Positions 1-8,592 of a stretch of DNA of 64,000 bases are shown in pieces. Within the stretch, counting starts at the first letter, position 1. Every line of letters starts with the position of its first letter. Source of the stretch: Aquibium microcysteis (GTDB lineage: Bacteria > Pseudomonadota > Alphaproteobacteria > Rhizobiales > Rhizobiaceae); NCBI RefSeq assembly GCF_014495845.1, contig NZ_CP061080.1:2221001-2285000 (forward strand). The letters run 5' to 3'. The notes beneath the pieces were generated by a model. It had not been told where the DNA came from. It saw nothing but the letters and a program-made list of their open reading frames with translations, and searched no databases. The translations under genes were made by a program, and so were the position numbers.

Positions 1-155
1 GATTCGGCACGGGCGGGGGCCCTCCGGACGTCGATCAGAAGGGGGGCTTCGCGCAGACGCGCGAGGTCGGCGAGAGGGGTGGATGTCGGCAGGACGGGCC
101 TCCGCAAGAGACGAGCGAAGGCGGACTTGGCCCAAGCCTCCGGCGGAGTGTCCAC
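1..155 (-). CDS. rhodanese-like protein, N-terminal fragment (cut by window edge)
   Basis: An open frame of 51 codons with no stop runs off the left edge. It would begin at a GTG at 155, with a G-rich stretch just upstream. The visible peptide ends in LLIDVRRAPARAES, which resembles the first strand and following loop of rhodanese domains (a hydrophobic run, then D-V-R). The catalytic cysteine would lie beyond the edge. Some rhizobial chromate-resistance proteins begin with such a domain, but nothing visible here decides this. The gene is read towards the edge, in the same direction as the AraC regulator behind it. The short length makes this a tentative call. Confidence 0.4.
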   Translation of the reverse strand, partial: MDTPPEAWAKSAFARLLRRPVLPTSTPLADLARLREAPLLIDVRRAPARAE

Positions 156-249
156 CCATGCCCCCGCGCAGCGACGCTATCGCGGCGCAAGGCGTCGATC
201 AAGCGGCAGAACCGGGATCGGCAAGACCGTTCCCCGGCACGCGTGCCGG

Positions 250-1071
250 TCAGTCCGCGGCCGCCGGCTCGCGCTCGCGGGCCGCGAGATAGCCGCGCGG
301 CGAGACGCCCAGCATCTGCCGGAACATCGTCGTGAAGGCGGGAACGCTGTCGTAGCCGAGGTCCAACGCCACCGTCGTCACCGCGACGCCGGAAGCGAGC
401 CGCGGCAGCGCCGCGAGCAGCGTCGCCTGTCTGCGCCACAGCGACAGGCTGAGGCCCGTCTCGCGCTGGAAGGCGCGGGTGAAGCCGCGCCGGCTCATGC
501 CCGCCCGATCGGCCCAGTCGTCGATGGTGACATGCGGCGTCGGCGCGTCCAGGAAACCGCGGCAGAGACGCGCGAGACGTTCGTCTGACGGCAGGGGAAG
601 CGCGAAGGGCCTGACGGCCAGCCTGGGGATCTCGAGCAGGACGAGGCGCAGGATCGCCCGCGCGCGCTCGTCGTCGGCGCCCGCGGCGCTCAGGTCGACC
701 GCCTCGACCACGAGGCTGCGCATCAGCCCGCTCATCGCCAGGACGCGGAGCACCGACGGCAGGCCGGGGGCCGCACCGGGCAGCACGTAGGCCGACCGCA
801 TCCGCACGTCGCCAAGCATCTCGACCGCATGGGTGATGCCTGCCGGGATCCACATGGCGTGGCCGGGCGGCACCATCCACCGCCCCTGCGCCGTCGACAC
901 CAGCACCACGCCCGACAGCGCATGCAGAAGCTGCGAGCGGCGGTGCGAATGCGGTGCCACACGATGTCCGTCGGGATAGTCGCCCGCCGCGGCGACCACG
1001 TCGCCCGCCGCCGCTTCGATCCAGTCGAGCCGCCGGCGATGCTCGTCGTCTCGGTGCGCCGTCGCGCCCAT
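250..1071 (-). CDS. AraC-family transcriptional regulator with cupin sensor domain
   Basis: A 273-residue regulator. The N-terminal half is a cupin-like ligand domain with a PHSHRRSQLLHALSG strand and a PPGHAMWIPAGITH turn typical of AraC_binding_2 proteins. The C-terminal ~100 residues carry two helix-turn-helix motifs (around TIDDWADRAGMSRRGFTRAF and VALDLGYDSVPAFTTMFRQ), ending with GVSPRGY. The ATG at 1071 (MGATAHRDDE) is preferred over the upstream in-frame extension, which is Arg/Leu-rich and has no family match. It is divergent from the exporter gene that starts at 1194, so it probably controls that gene and itself from the 122-bp spacer. The inducer is unknown. Confidence 0.9.
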   Translation of the reverse strand: MGATAHRDDEHRRRLDWIEAAAGDVVAAAGDYPDGHRVAPHSHRRSQLLHALSGVVLVSTAQGRWMVPPGHAMWIPAGITHAVEMLGDVRMRSAYVLPGAAPGLPSVLRVLAMSGLMRSLVVEAVDLSAAGADDERARAILRLVLLEIPRLAVRPFALPLPSDERLARLCRGFLDAPTPHVTIDDWADRAGMSRRGFTRAFQRETGLSLSLWRRQATLLAALPRLASGVAVTTVALDLGYDSVPAFTTMFRQMLGVSPRGYLAAREREPAAAD

Positions 1072-1193
1072 TCGTGTCGAAGCCAAGAGGGTCCTCCCGA
1101 GGCTGGCCCACTCCCGAAGAATTTCGAGCGAACCACGAAGGACGAACGGCCGCAAGAGGCGTAGACGCGAAGGGCACATCCAGGATCAGCATC

Positions 1194-2405
1194 TTGACCG
1201 ACACGACCATCGGCGCCGTCCGCCGCACGGCTTCCGCCACAGTCTTCCCCGTCATCTTCGCGGTGAGTCTCTGCCACCTGCTGAACGACGTGATGCAGTC
1301 GCTGCTGGCGGCCATCTATCCGATGCTCAAGACCGACTATGCCCTGGACTTCTGGCAGATCGGGCTCCTCACCTTCACCTTCCAGGTCACCGCATCGCTG
1401 CTGCAGCCGGCGATCGGCTTCTACACAGACAAGCGGCCGATGCCGCAGTCGCTGCCCTTCGCCATGGCGTCCACCATGGCCGGCCTGCTGCTGCTCGCCT
1501 ATGCGACCACCTATCCGCTGCTTCTGGCGGGTGCGGCGATGATCGGCATCGGCTCGGCGATCTTCCATCCCGAGGCCTCCCGCGTGGCCCGCCTCGCCTC
1601 GGGCGGCCGCTACGGTCTGGCGCAGTCGCTGTTCCAGGTGGGCGGCAATTTCGGCACCGCGATCGGGCCGCTGCTCGCCGCCTTCATCGTCGTGCCGCGC
1701 GGCCAGGCCAGCGTCGCCTGGTTCTCGCTCGTCGCCCTGCTGGGAATGGTCATCCTGCGCCAGGTCGGCAACTGGTACGGGCGCTACAACGCCGCGAATG
1801 CCGGCCGTCCGGCCGCCAGCAAGACGCTGCCGATCTCGCGCAACCGCGTGGTGATGTCGATCGTGGTGCTGGCCCTCCTGATGTTCAGCAAGAACACCTA
1901 TACGGCCTCCATCACCAGCTACTACACCTTCTTCCTGATCGAACGCTTCGACGTGTCGGTGCAGCAGTCGCAGATGATGCTGTTCCTGTTCCTTGGCGCC
2001 ATGGCGCTGGGCACGGTGCTGGGCGGGCCGCTCGGCGACCGCTTCGGCTCCAAGACGGTCATCTGGTTCTCGATCCTCGGCGTGCTGCCGTTCACGCTCG
2101 CCCTGCCCTATGCCGACCTGTTCTGGAGCGGCGTGCTGACCCTGCTGATCGGCGTCATCCTCGCCTCCGCCTTCCCGGCGATCGTGGTCTTCGCACAGGA
2201 ACTCGTGCCCGGACGGGTTGGCATGATCGCCGGCATCTTCTTCGGCATGGCCTTCGGCATCGGCGGCATCGCGGCCGCCGTTCTCGGCGTGCTCGCCGAC
2301 GCAAAGGGCATCGAGTTCGTCTACTGGCTCTGCTCGCTGCTGCCCTTCCTCGGCCTGCTGACGGTGTTCCTGCCGTCGATGAAGGAACTGCGACCAGGCC
2401 GCTGA
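1194..2405 (+). CDS. fsr: MFS exporter, fosmidomycin-resistance (Fsr) type
   Basis: A 403-residue inner-membrane antiporter with about 12 hydrophobic segments. Recognisable Fsr-family stretches are SLCHLLNDVMQSLLAAIYP, FTFQVTASLLQPAIGFYTDK, FHPEASRVARLASGGRYGLA and SLFQVGGNFGTAIGPLLAA, which closely follow E. coli Fsr (406 residues). A TTG at 1194 is chosen as start: AGGA lies at 1182-1185 and the length then fits the family. The frame stays open further upstream, but that part is antisense to the regulator and looks non-coding. The natural substrate is not known from sequence. Regulation by the divergent AraC gene is inferred from position only. Confidence 0.9.
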   Translation: MTDTTIGAVRRTASATVFPVIFAVSLCHLLNDVMQSLLAAIYPMLKTDYALDFWQIGLLTFTFQVTASLLQPAIGFYTDKRPMPQSLPFAMASTMAGLLLLAYATTYPLLLAGAAMIGIGSAIFHPEASRVARLASGGRYGLAQSLFQVGGNFGTAIGPLLAAFIVVPRGQASVAWFSLVALLGMVILRQVGNWYGRYNAANAGRPAASKTLPISRNRVVMSIVVLALLMFSKNTYTASITSYYTFFLIERFDVSVQQSQMMLFLFLGAMALGTVLGGPLGDRFGSKTVIWFSILGVLPFTLALPYADLFWSGVLTLLIGVILASAFPAIVVFAQELVPGRVGMIAGIFFGMAFGIGGIAAAVLGVLADAKGIEFVYWLCSLLPFLGLLTVFLPSMKELRPGR

Positions 2406-2420
2406 CCGCGGCGCCTGCGC

Positions 2421-2819
2421 CTATCTGCCCGGATACTGCTCGTCCGTCACCGGCTCCAGCCACTCGACGTGAATGCCGTCGAGCGCCTCGTGGATGGCGA
2501 TGTGGGTCATTCCCGTGTCGGGTCCGGCGCCGTGCCAGTGCTTTTCGCCCGGCGCGATCCACAACGTGTCGCCGGGCCGCAGTTCGATCACCGGCTCGCC
2601 GAGCTTCTGGGCAAGGCCGAAGCCCGCGACCACGTGCAGCGTCTGGCCGAGCGGATGCGTGTGCCAGTTGGTGCGCGCGCCGGGCTCGAAATGCACCGTG
2701 GCGGCGCGCACCCGGGCCGGCGCCTCCGCCTCGACGATGGCTTCCTGCCAGACCGTTCCGGTGAACCAGTCCGGCGACGCCCGCCTGCTTGGCCGCTGAC
2801 CGCTGGTGAAAAGTCGCAT
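2421..2819 (-). CDS. small cupin protein resembling cupin (R)-hydroxynitrile lyases
   Basis: A 132-residue single-domain cupin. It begins at the ATG at 2819 behind an AAAGGAGG site at about 2822-2830. The metal-binding cupin motifs are present: NWHTHPLGQT (two His and a Gln) and GEKHWHGAGP (third His), followed by the conserved tail WLEPVTDEQY. The pattern DWFTGTVW...FEPGARTNWHTHPLGQT matches, as I recall them, bacterial Mn-dependent cupins such as the Granulicella tundricola hydroxynitrile lyase, a family also annotated as carboxymuconolactone decarboxylase-associated cupins. The physiological substrate of these proteins is generally unknown. It lies 50 bp downstream of the DUF502 gene and may be co-transcribed with it. 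Confidence 0.85.
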   Translation of the reverse strand: MRLFTSGQRPSRRASPDWFTGTVWQEAIVEAEAPARVRAATVHFEPGARTNWHTHPLGQTLHVVAGFGLAQKLGEPVIELRPGDTLWIAPGEKHWHGAGPDTGMTHIAIHEALDGIHVEWLEPVTDEQYPGR

Positions 2820-2869
2820 CCGCGCCTCCTTTGCCCTGGTTGACAAGGGATCGCAGACGGTACCGTCCG

Positions 2870-3556
2870 TCAAGCGGATCCTGCGGGCGCGTCGCCGGAG
2901 GCGACGGCCGGTCCGGGCGCGGATTGCCGGTAGTGCACCGTGTCGGGGGCGTTGGACCCGCCGGTGACCACGAAGGCCATGGCCTGGTCGAAAGTCCAGT
3001 CGGTGAAGGTCACCTTGTCGATCGGCACGATCTCGATGTAGCCGTTGGTGGGGTTGGGCGCGGTGGGCACGTAGACGGCGGCCAGTTCCTCCCCCGTCGT
3101 CGCATCGCGCAGTGTCCGGGTGACGATGCCGATCGCCTTCATGTCGCGGGACGGGAAGTCGATCAGCACCACGCGCTGGGTCCCCTCGCCCGACGGCCCG
3201 CTGATGGCGAGGAACCGCTTGGTGGCGCGATAGATCGTCTCGACGAAGGGAATGGCTCCGACCGCCTTCTCGAACAGGGAGATCAGGCGCTGCCCGATGA
3301 CACGCCCCGTACCCCAGCCCAGCACGTAGAGAAAGGCGAGCACCACGAGCACGGCGGCGATCGACTGCAGCGTGTCGTTCAGGAGGAGGTCGGCGACGCC
3401 GGGATTGGTCGCCCGCAACCCGCGGGCGACGCCGCGGATCCAGGGTTCGCCGACGCTCGAGAGCAGTTGGAAAAGGAATCGGACGATCACGAAGGTGATG
3501 ACGAGGGGCGCGGCCGTGAGCAGCCCGATGACGATGGTGCGTCCGATCGGCTTCAA
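2870..3556 (-). CDS. DUF502 family inner-membrane protein
   Basis: A 228-residue protein with two strong N-terminal membrane segments (TIVIGLLTAAPLVITFVIV and SIAAVLVVLAFLYVLGWGTG) and the DUF502 signatures AVGAIPFVETIYRATKRF and VYVPTAPNPTNGYIEIVP. The start is a TTG at 3556 (LKPIGRT), preceded by GGGAGGT seven bases upstream. The upstream in-frame extension is Arg/Gly-rich and unlike the family. DUF502 proteins are widespread single-copy membrane proteins without an established function. The downstream neighbour is the cupin gene; the upstream neighbour, rplY, is divergent. Confidence 0.85.
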   Translation of the reverse strand: MKPIGRTIVIGLLTAAPLVITFVIVRFLFQLLSSVGEPWIRGVARGLRATNPGVADLLLNDTLQSIAAVLVVLAFLYVLGWGTGRVIGQRLISLFEKAVGAIPFVETIYRATKRFLAISGPSGEGTQRVVLIDFPSRDMKAIGIVTRTLRDATTGEELAAVYVPTAPNPTNGYIEIVPIDKVTFTDWTFDQAMAFVVTGGSNAPDTVHYRQSAPGPAVASGDAPAGSA

Positions 3557-3851
3557 GAGCCTGACCTCCCTGGCGGGTTGATCGTATGGAACGTGGCTGT
3601 GCAGTCTAGCCGAGCCGCCGGCCGCGGAGTACCCCCCGCGCCGGGTGGCAGACGCGCAGCGGCGCCGGAGGTTCCATCGGACGCGCCGGATGCCCAACTT
3701 GCGCTGCCGCGGCCCTTCGGCTATAGGACCGCCACCCGCGTAGACACCCTTGGAGGCAACGCGGCGGAGGGCCGCCCCATCAGGCGGCTTTCGACGTTTG
3801 AGGTCGGCCGTGCCGGTCTCAGGCGCTCCAGCAACACCGAAAGGAAATGCC

Positions 3852-4466
3852 ATGAGCCATCAGGCTTACGAGCTGAAGGCCGAGGCGCGCGAACGGGTCG
3901 GTAAGGGGTCCGCCCGGGATGTTCGCCGCAACGGTAAGGTTCCCGCCGTGATCTACGGCGGCAAGCAGCCCCCCGTCGCCATCGCCCTGTCCTACAAGGA
4001 CGTCTACATGAAGATCCACGGCGGCGGCTTCCTGACCACCGTCGCGACGATCGACGTGAACGGCGAGAAGATCCAGGTCCTGCCGAAGGACTTCCAGCTC
4101 GACCCGGTCAAGGACTTCCCCATCCACGTCGACTTCCTGCGCGTCGACCGCGATTCCGTGGTGACCGTCGAGGTGCCCGTCCACTTCGTGAACGAGGAGA
4201 AGAGCCCCGGCCTCAAGCGCGGCGGCGTTCTCAACATCGTCCGCCACGAGGTCGAGTTCGTCTGCCCCGCCAACGCGATCCCCGAATCCATCACCGTGGA
4301 CCTCGAGGGCACGGATCTCGGCGACTCCATCCACATCTCGGCCGTCAAGCTGCCGGAAGGCGTCAGGCCGACGATCTCGGATCGCGACTTCACGATCGCC
4401 ACGATCGCGGCCCCGGCCGGTCTGCGCTCGGAGTCCGACGAAGCGGCAGCCGAAGGCGGCGAGTGA
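3852..4466 (+). CDS. rplY: 50S ribosomal protein L25 (general stress protein Ctc type)
   Basis: A 204-residue long-form L25. The N-terminal ~95 residues form the 5S rRNA-binding L25 domain ([21 protein letters not shown]). The rest is the TL5-type C-terminal beta domain ([41 protein letters not shown]). ATG at 3852 follows AAGGA at 3841-3845. pth follows 24 bp downstream, a very common bacterial pairing of a ribosomal stress protein with the enzyme that recycles dropped-off peptidyl-tRNA. Confidence 0.97.
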   Translation: MSHQAYELKAEARERVGKGSARDVRRNGKVPAVIYGGKQPPVAIALSYKDVYMKIHGGGFLTTVATIDVNGEKIQVLPKDFQLDPVKDFPIHVDFLRVDRDSVVTVEVPVHFVNEEKSPGLKRGGVLNIVRHEVEFVCPANAIPESITVDLEGTDLGDSIHISAVKLPEGVRPTISDRDFTIATIAAPAGLRSESDEAAAEGGE

Positions 4467-4490
4467 TCCCGCGTCCGGGAGGGCTGAACC

Positions 4491-5216
4491 GTGCAGATCA
4501 TCGCAGGTCTCGGCAATCCCGGGTCGAAATACGCCCGAAACCGGCACAATGTCGGTTTCATGGCGGTGGACGCCATCGCCCGCCGCCATTCCTTTTCGCC
4601 CTGGGCGAAGAAGTTTCGCGCTGAGATCGCCGAAGGCACGCTCGGCGGTGAGAAGGTGTTGCTGATCAAGCCGCAGACCTTCATGAACGCGTCCGGCGAA
4701 TCCGTCGGCGAAGCGATGCGCTTCTACAAGCTCGCCCCCTCCGACATCGTCGTCCTCTATGACGAGCTCGACCTCGCGCCCGGCAAGATCCGCATCAAGA
4801 CCGGCGGCGGCGCCGGCGGTCACAACGGCATCCGCTCGCTCGACAGCCACGTCGGCAAGGACTACCGCCGGGTCCGCATCGGGATCGGCCATCCCGGGGA
4901 CAAGGCGCTGGTTCACAACTGGGTCCTCGGCGACTTCGCCAAGGCCGATTCGGTCTGGCTCGACCCGCTGATCGACGCCATCGCCGACCATGCCGACATG
5001 CTGGCCAGGGGCGACGACAACTCCTTCATGAACAAGGCCGCCCTGGCCGTTCCCGGCGCAGCGAAGGCCGGGCGCGATGTGGCCGACGGCGATGCGCCCG
5101 CCCCCCCGAAGGGCAAGAGCCACATCAGGCAGGCACGCCCGGCACAGCAGCCGGTCAGGCTGCCCGAGAGCGGACCGATGGCTGCCATGCTGAAGAAGCT
5201 GTTCGGCAAGGACTGA
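4491..5216 (+). CDS. pth: peptidyl-tRNA hydrolase
   Basis: 241 residues starting at a GTG (4491) behind GGGAGGGC. It hydrolyses the ester bond of peptidyl-tRNAs released from stalled ribosomes. Catalytic and binding residues are visible: GLGNPG with Asn9, RHNVGF with the catalytic His19, [13 protein letters not shown], and [23 protein letters not shown] with the catalytic Asp and the substrate-binding loop. The C-terminal ~50 residues are a Pro/Ala/Lys-rich extension seen in many alphaproteobacterial copies; the core alone is about 190 residues as in E. coli. It sits in an operon with rplY. Confidence 0.97.
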   Translation: MQIIAGLGNPGSKYARNRHNVGFMAVDAIARRHSFSPWAKKFRAEIAEGTLGGEKVLLIKPQTFMNASGESVGEAMRFYKLAPSDIVVLYDELDLAPGKIRIKTGGGAGGHNGIRSLDSHVGKDYRRVRIGIGHPGDKALVHNWVLGDFAKADSVWLDPLIDAIADHADMLARGDDNSFMNKAALAVPGAAKAGRDVADGDAPAPPKGKSHIRQARPAQQPVRLPESGPMAAMLKKLFGKD

Positions 5217-5309
5217 GCCGGGACCTCGGGCTTGCCCCGGCATTCCCCGGCATTGCGCAACATCGTCCGCAAAGTGGCACAAAAGCCCGCCTCGTGCGTT
5301 TCCGCCCGC

Positions 5310-5909
5310 ATGACGAACCGCCCCGACCGCCACGAACGCCAAGCCGTCCAGACTCTCGTCGACGATCTGGAACGAGCCGGCGAGGGACATGACGAGGTGC
5401 GCGTCGCCGACATCGTCGAGGCGATCGGCGATGACGGGCTCGGCGCGCTGATCCTGGTGCCGGCGCTGATCATGATCACGCCGGCGTCCGGCATACCCGG
5501 CCTGTCGACGGCCGGAGCCGTCATCATCCTGCTGGCCGCCATCCAGATGGCGGCGGGGCGCGATACGATCTGGCTGCCGGATTTCATTCGCCGGCAGAAG
5601 ATGGCCCGTTCGAAGCTCGACAAGGCCGCGGGTTGGATCGAGCCCCCGGCCCGCTGGATCGACAAGGTCACGCGGCGACGGCTGACCATGCTCGTCAGGC
5701 GGCCGCTCAGCCTGCTGCCGCTGGCCATCTGCATCGGCATCGCCTGCGTGGTTCCGGTGCTGGAGTTCATCCCCTTCTCCGCCTCGCTCGCCGCCTGCGC
5801 GATCGCCTTCTTCGGGCTGGGCTTCGTGGCCGAGGACGGCCTGCTGGTGGCAGTCGGCCTGGCGATCGCTGCAGGCGTAGTGTGGTTCGTCTGGTGGATG
5901 GTGGGGTGA
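5310..5909 (+). CDS. exoD: ExoD family exopolysaccharide-synthesis membrane protein
   Basis: 199 residues. The cytoplasmic N-terminus (VQTLVDDLERAG...VRVADIVEAIGDDG) leads into three or four hydrophobic segments (ALILVPALIMITPASGIPG, AVIILLAAIQMAAGRDTIWLP, LLPLAICIGIACVVPVLEFIP, and the C-terminal pair). This is the ExoD fold named after the Sinorhizobium meliloti protein linked to exopolysaccharide production and alkaline tolerance. ATG at 5310 is chosen because the upstream extension is not conserved. It stands alone between pth and a toxin-antitoxin pair; the exact biochemical role of ExoD is not established. Confidence 0.88.
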   Translation: MTNRPDRHERQAVQTLVDDLERAGEGHDEVRVADIVEAIGDDGLGALILVPALIMITPASGIPGLSTAGAVIILLAAIQMAAGRDTIWLPDFIRRQKMARSKLDKAAGWIEPPARWIDKVTRRRLTMLVRRPLSLLPLAICIGIACVVPVLEFIPFSASLAACAIAFFGLGFVAEDGLLVAVGLAIAAGVVWFVWWMVG

Positions 5910-5934
5910 CACCAGCGGGCGACTCAGGACTCGC

Positions 5935-5985
5935 TTGACGCAGACACACGAAAACACGATATCACTAGAACACAAACCTCGTGAT
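5935..5985 (+). promoter_or_regulatory. putative promoter and operator of vapBC1
   Basis: TTGACG at 5935-5940 is a good -35. ATATCA at 5959-5964 could serve as -10 with an 18-bp spacer. The arms ATCAC (5961-5965) and GTGAT (5981-5985) form a short inverted repeat just downstream, where an autoregulating antitoxin would bind. This stretch is clearly more AT-rich than its surroundings. Seen in sequence; function inferred. Confidence 0.35.
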
Positions 5986-5999
5986 TTCTTGGATGCGCC

Positions 6000-6254
6000 A
6001 TGAAGAACGTAACCGTCTCTATGGATGAAGCCATTCTCGCGGAAGCGAGGGTGAAGGCCGCGCGCGCCGGCAAGAGCCTGTCGAAATACATGGCGGGGCT
6101 GGTGGAGGCCGATGTGGGAAGCGTCCGCCTGCCCGGCACGGCCGCGACGCGGGAAGAGCAGATCGCCGCGCTGGATGCGATGCTCAAGGGACCGAAATGG
6201 GCGATCATGAGAGACGGCCGGATGCCGACGTCGGATGAACGAAACGAGCGCTAG
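6000..6254 (+). CDS. VapB-like antitoxin of a type II toxin-antitoxin pair
   Basis: An 84-residue protein. The N-terminal pattern MKNVTVSMDEAILAEARVKA followed by AGKSLSKYMAGLVE looks like a ribbon-helix-helix DNA-binding domain. The C-terminal ~40 residues, charged and ending in TSDERNER, would wrap the toxin. The coding region overlaps the PIN-domain toxin by 20 bp, the usual coupled arrangement. The antitoxin is expected to neutralise the toxin and repress the shared promoter. It could equally be filed as a CopG-like antitoxin. Confidence 0.82.
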   Translation: MKNVTVSMDEAILAEARVKAARAGKSLSKYMAGLVEADVGSVRLPGTAATREEQIAALDAMLKGPKWAIMRDGRMPTSDERNER

Positions 6255-6684
6255 AATCTTCATCGACAGCAATGTCCTGCTCTACTCCATCGAGAGTCAG
6301 GATGCCGTGAAGTCGGTTCACGCCGGTCGGTGGCTGGACTACCTCCTCCAGACAGGCAGTGGCGTCACCAACCTGCAAGTGCTGAACGAAGTCACAAACG
6401 TCCTGCTCAAGCGCAGAGTCATGTCGCCGGAGCAGGTCTTCAAAGTCGTGGATACCTTCGGTTCGTTCGGCACGATGCCGGTCTCGCGCGAAATCATGAC
6501 TGCCGCGCGACTCATTCGCCTGAGCACCAGGTACCAGTGGTGGGACTGCCTGCTGCTTGCCTCCGCAGTAGAGCTGCGGTGCGCCGGTTTCCTCTCTGAG
6601 GACATGAGCGACGGACCCGGAATTCACGGCTTGACGATCATCAATCCGTTCCTGCATAGCCCGCCCCAACTCCGCTTCCACTAG
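6235..6684 (+). CDS. vapC: PIN-domain ribonuclease toxin (VapC type)
   Basis: 149 residues with the PIN nuclease acidic residues: Asp in ARIFIDSNVLLYSIE, Glu in LQVLNEVTNVLLKR, Asp in QWWDCLLLASAVE and the final acidic patch FLSEDMSDG. VapC toxins cleave structured RNAs, often initiator tRNA or 23S rRNA, in a Mg-dependent way; the target of this one cannot be read from sequence. The start at 6235 lies inside the antitoxin gene. ychF follows only 11 bp after the stop, so some read-through into ychF is possible. Confidence 0.88.
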   Translation: MNETSARIFIDSNVLLYSIESQDAVKSVHAGRWLDYLLQTGSGVTNLQVLNEVTNVLLKRRVMSPEQVFKVVDTFGSFGTMPVSREIMTAARLIRLSTRYQWWDCLLLASAVELRCAGFLSEDMSDGPGIHGLTIINPFLHSPPQLRFH

Positions 6685-6695
6685 GACACATACCC

Positions 6696-7799
6696 ATGGG
6701 CTTCAAATGCGGCATCGTTGGGCTTCCCAACGTGGGCAAGTCGACCTTGTTCAATGCGCTCACCCGGACGGCCGCCGCGCAGGCCGCCAACTATCCCTTC
6801 TGCACCATCGAGCCGAACACCGGCGAGGTGGCGGTGCCCGATCCGCGGCTGAAGAAGCTCGCCGCCGCCGGCAAGTCGAAGGAGATCATCCCGACCCGCA
6901 TCTCCTTCGTCGACATCGCCGGCCTCGTGCGCGGTGCCTCGAAGGGAGAAGGGCTCGGCAACCAGTTTCTCGCCAACATCCGCGAGGTCGACGCGGTGGT
7001 GCATGTGCTGCGATGCTTCGAGGATGACGACATCACCCATGTCGAGGGCCGCATCGATCCCGTGGCCGATGCCGAGACGGTCGAGACCGAGCTGATGCTG
7101 GCCGATCTCGACAGCCTCGAACGCCGCATCGTCCAGTTCCGCAAGCGCGCCGGCGTGAAGGACAAGGAGGCGCTCACGATCCTGCCGGTGATGGAACAGG
7201 CGCTCGCCCTGCTCCAGGACGGCAAGCCGGTGCGCATCCTGCTCTCCCGGCTCGAGCCGGACGAACTGGCGATCCTGCAGTCGCTCAATCTCCTGACCGC
7301 ACACCCCGTCCTCTACGTCTGCAACGTCTCGGAGGCCGACGCCGCCAGCGGCAATGCGCACACGGCCGCCGTGGAGAAGATGGCTTCGGCGCAGGGTGCG
7401 GGCACCGTCGTCATCTCGGCGGCGATCGAAGCCGAGGTGGCGCAGCTTCCCGACGAGGAGGCGCAGGAATTCCTCGCCGACCTCGGGCTCGAGGAACCGG
7501 GCTTGGACAAGCTGATCCGCGCCGGCTACGACCTGCTCCACCTGATCACCTATTTCACCGTCGGCCCCAAGGAGACGCGCGCCTGGACCATCCATCGCGG
7601 CACCAAGGCGCCGCAGGCGGCCGGCGTCATCCATACCGATTTCGAGAAGGGCTTCATCCGCGCCCAGACCATCGCCTATGACGATTTCGTCGGTCTCGGC
7701 GGCGAAGTCCCGGCCAAGGAGGCCGGCAAGGCGCGCGACGAAGGCAAGGACTACGTCGTCCAGGACGGCGACGTGCTCCTGTTCAAGTTCAACGTCTGA
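6696..7799 (+). CDS. ychF: ribosome-binding ATPase YchF (Obg-like)
   Basis: 367 residues, the full family length. Motifs in order: P-loop GLPNVGKST at residues 9-17, switch/G3 DIAGLVRGASKGEGLGNQFL, and the altered G4 motif YVCNVSEAD (NxxE instead of NKxD), which in this family goes with ATP rather than GTP preference. A coiled helical domain interrupts the G domain. The C-terminal TGS domain begins near TYFTVGPKETRAWTI and ends in VVQDGDVLLFKFNV. YchF binds ribosomes and is tied to oxidative-stress and translation-fidelity responses. ATG at 6696 follows AGGAC. Confidence 0.97.
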   Translation: MGFKCGIVGLPNVGKSTLFNALTRTAAAQAANYPFCTIEPNTGEVAVPDPRLKKLAAAGKSKEIIPTRISFVDIAGLVRGASKGEGLGNQFLANIREVDAVVHVLRCFEDDDITHVEGRIDPVADAETVETELMLADLDSLERRIVQFRKRAGVKDKEALTILPVMEQALALLQDGKPVRILLSRLEPDELAILQSLNLLTAHPVLYVCNVSEADAASGNAHTAAVEKMASAQGAGTVVISAAIEAEVAQLPDEEAQEFLADLGLEEPGLDKLIRAGYDLLHLITYFTVGPKETRAWTIHRGTKAPQAAGVIHTDFEKGFIRAQTIAYDDFVGLGGEVPAKEAGKARDEGKDYVVQDGDVLLFKFNV

Positions 7800-7932
7800 A
7801 CCGGGTCCCCGCGACCAACGACGCACCACGACGGACGACCGGCACGGCGGCTCTGCTCATGACCGGGGGTTTCGGCATGTCCCTGCCCGTTCCGGCCTTC
7901 CGCCGTTCCCCACCGCGTGCGATGTCTGGACC

Positions 7933-8592
7933 ATGAACACCCAGACCCACATGCTGATGGGCGCCGCCCTGTTCGGCCGGCCGCTGCCGCGGCTCGCCTG
8001 GGCCGCGGTCGCGGGCGGCGTCGCTCCGGACATCCCGATGTACGTGATCGTCGCCGGGCTGCGCATGATCGGCTATCCGATGCGCGAGATCTTCGAGCGG
8101 CTCTACTGGGAGGACTGGTGGCAGGTCGCCAACGCGGTCGGCCACTCCTTCCTTCTCTGGGGCGGACTGGTCGCCGTATCGCTCGCCCTGCTTCCCCGGC
8201 CCTGGTCGGATCGCTTCGCGCCGGCCGCGCACCACGATCGGCGAGACACCGCGCCCGCGACCGGCTGCCTGGCACGATCCGCGCCGCTGCTCTTCGCAAT
8301 CTCGGCCTCGGCGCTGCTGCATGCGGCGATCGACTTCCTCGTCCACCGCGACGACGCGCACATGCAGTTCTGGCCGTTGACCGAGTGGCGGTTCCGCTCG
8401 CCGCTGTCCTACTGGGATCCGGCCCACGGCGGCACCTGGTTCGGCCTGTTCGAAGCCGCGCTCGGCATCGTGCTGATCCTGGTGCTCTTCCGGCGGTACC
8501 GATCACGGCGCGTCCGCGCGGTGCTGGCGCTGGCGCTGGTGCTCTACGCGGCCGTTCCGGCCTACTTCATCTTCGGCATGGCCCATCACTGA
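7933..8592 (+). CDS. YdjM/DUF457-like integral membrane protein
   Basis: 219 residues with about four hydrophobic segments. It begins NTQTHMLMGAALFGRP and carries His/Asp-rich membrane-edge motifs: GGVAPDIPMYV, VGHSFLLWGG and LLHAAIDFLVHRDDAHMQFWPL. These are the pattern of YdjM/DUF457 putative membrane-bound metal-dependent hydrolases. I recall rhizobial homologues being labelled cobalamin biosynthesis protein CobQ; nothing in this sequence resembles CobQ. ATG at 7933 fits the conserved N-terminus; the longer frame upstream overlaps ychF. Function unknown. Confidence 0.75.
   Translation: MNTQTHMLMGAALFGRPLPRLAWAAVAGGVAPDIPMYVIVAGLRMIGYPMREIFERLYWEDWWQVANAVGHSFLLWGGLVAVSLALLPRPWSDRFAPAAHHDRRDTAPATGCLARSAPLLFAISASALLHAAIDFLVHRDDAHMQFWPLTEWRFRSPLSYWDPAHGGTWFGLFEAALGIVLILVLFRRYRSRRVRAVLALALVLYAAVPAYFIFGMAHH

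Noticed and set aside
7933..8592. Naming the YdjM-like membrane protein as cobalamin biosynthesis protein CobQ
   Set aside because: It lacks the glutamine-amidotransferase and synthetase motifs of CobQ and is a small membrane protein; the label appears to be an inherited misannotation.
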